Shown piece by piece: positions 5,334-6,208 of a stretch of 6,208 nucleotides of DNA. The translations under genes were made by a program, and so were the position numbers. Source of the stretch: Vibrio madracius (GTDB lineage Bacteria > Pseudomonadota > Gammaproteobacteria > Enterobacterales > Vibrionaceae); the NCBI GenBank assembly GCA_000695745.1, contig ASHK01000203.1, forward strand, positions 1-6,208. Reading direction: 5' to 3'. The number at the start of each line of letters is the position of its first letter. The first letter of the stretch is position 1. The notes beneath the pieces were generated by a model. The model was not told where the DNA came from. It ran no database searches and saw only the letters and a list, made by a program, of their open reading frames with translations.

Positions 5334-6208
5334 TTAACTGGTTAGATCATCAAAGAATTTTTTCACACCATTGAAGAAGCCTTCTGATTTCGGCTTATGC
5401 TTGTTAGCAGCATCACCACCGCATGACTCTTCAAACTCACGTAGTAGCTCTTTTTGACGAGAACTTAGCTTAACTGGAGTTTCAACAACTAGCTTCACGA
5501 TTAGGTCACCCACACCGCCGCCACGCACACCTTTCACGCCTTTGCCACGCATACGGAACATACGGCCTGTTTGAGTTTCTTCTGGCACTTTAAGGCTGAC
5601 ACGACCATCAAGGGTAGGCACTTCTACTTCACCGCCTAATGCTGCTTGAGCAAAGCTCACCGGCACTTCACAGTACAGGTTGTTACCTTCACGTTCAAAG
5701 ATGTGGTGCTCTTGAACGTGCACTTGAACGTACAGATCACCAGCTGGTGCGCCGTGCTCTCCCGCTTCACCTTCACCAGATAGACGAATACGATCGCCGG
5801 TATCTACGCCAGCTGGAATTTTAACATTAAGCGTCTTAGTCTTCTGGATACGACCTTGGCCATGACAGCTATTACAAGGGTCTTTGATGATCTTGCCTTG
5901 ACCATGACAGGTTGGACAGGTTTGCTGAACCGCAAAGAAACCTTGGCGCATTTGAACTTGACCATGTCCATGACAGGTGCCACAAGTTTGTGGTGAAGAA
6001 CCTTTCTTCGCACCGCTGCCATCACAAGTTTCACATTCAACAAGCGTTGGAACTTCAATCTCTTTCGAAATACCACGAACCGCTTCTTCTAACGTCAGTT
6101 CCATGTTGTAACGTAAGTCAGCACCACGTTGTGCACGACTGCCACCACCGCGGCGACCACCACCAAACGAATATCGCCGAATACATCACCGAAGATATCA
6201 CCGAAATC
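5334..6208 (-). CDS. dnaJ: DnaJ (Hsp40) co-chaperone, 3' part, with an apparent frameshift near the window edge
   Basis: DnaJ stimulates DnaK ATPase and delivers unfolded clients to it in the cytoplasm. The window holds roughly the last 290 residues; the J domain lies beyond the right edge. The Gly/Phe-rich linker ([11 protein letters not shown] at 6208-6170, then FGGGRRGGG) is followed by [12 protein letters not shown]. The zinc-binding domain has all four CxxCxGxG repeats ([32 protein letters not shown]). Next come the two substrate-binding C-terminal domains and the end KKFFDDLTS. All of this agrees with Vibrio DnaJ. However, the linker changes frame between 6172 and 6167: GATATT is followed by CG before TTTGGT. 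Removing CG (6168-6169) restores the expected GDIFGGGRR. As given, the upstream frame would not read into the zinc domain, and the downstream frame meets a stop at 6186-6188. A sequence error is the likeliest reason, since loss of DnaJ costs fitness under heat stress. Confidence 0.92.

Noticed and set aside
5639..6076. Open frames overlapping dnaJ (5639-5824 plus strand, 5804-6076 minus strand)
   Set aside because: They are out-of-frame shadows of the conserved zinc-binding and C-terminal domains of DnaJ.

Overview
The window comes from a gammaproteobacterium, most likely a Vibrio. The DnaJ fragment agrees almost residue for residue with Vibrio DnaJ as I remember it. A set of minor type IV pilin genes beside dnaJ is also the arrangement I recall from Vibrio (VC0857-VC0861 next to dnaKJ in V. 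cholerae). I cannot resolve the species.

Layout from left to right. (1) Positions 36-1595, minus strand: an intact AbgT-family inner-membrane transporter, with a recognisable sigma70-type promoter at 1651-1679. (2) Positions 1596-1952: a 357-base AT-rich gap holding that promoter and three phased TTAAC repeats. (3) Positions 1953-4767, minus strand, transcribed right to left: a tightly packed operon fimT-pilW-pilX-pilV. Successive genes overlap by 4, 4 and 11 bases. These encode minor pilins corresponding to the GspH, GspJ, GspK and GspI pseudopilins, the set that forms the initiating or tip complex of a type IV pilus. (4) Positions 4768-4866: a divergent intergenic region with a CRP-S-like site. 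(5) Positions 4867-5289, plus strand: a PilE-type minor pilin. (6) Positions 5290-5315: a perfect stem-loop acting as a bidirectional terminator between convergent pilE and dnaJ. (7) Positions 5334-6208, minus strand: the 3' part of dnaJ, running off the right edge.

How the genes work together (inference from the families). The five pilins each have a prepilin leader ending in Gly and a hydrophobic N-terminal helix. They should be processed by a PilD-type peptidase encoded elsewhere. They would prime assembly of, and sit at the tip of, a pilus whose major subunit and motors are also elsewhere. In Vibrio this is probably the chitin- and TfoX-regulated DNA-uptake pilus. DnaJ and the transporter look like unrelated neighbours.

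The most important observations are defects. pilV is broken by an apparent one-base loss at about 2102-2104, with the missing 49 C-terminal codons still readable in the next frame down to 1953. dnaJ carries an apparent two-base insertion at about 6168-6169 in the Gly/Phe-rich linker. fimT has no ATG, GTG or TTG start ahead of its prepilin cleavage site, and the best candidate is ATT at 4765-4767 behind a good Shine-Dalgarno sequence. Either the sequence contains errors or this strain's pilin cluster is damaged. Any statement about PilV or DnaJ function in this isolate depends on which.
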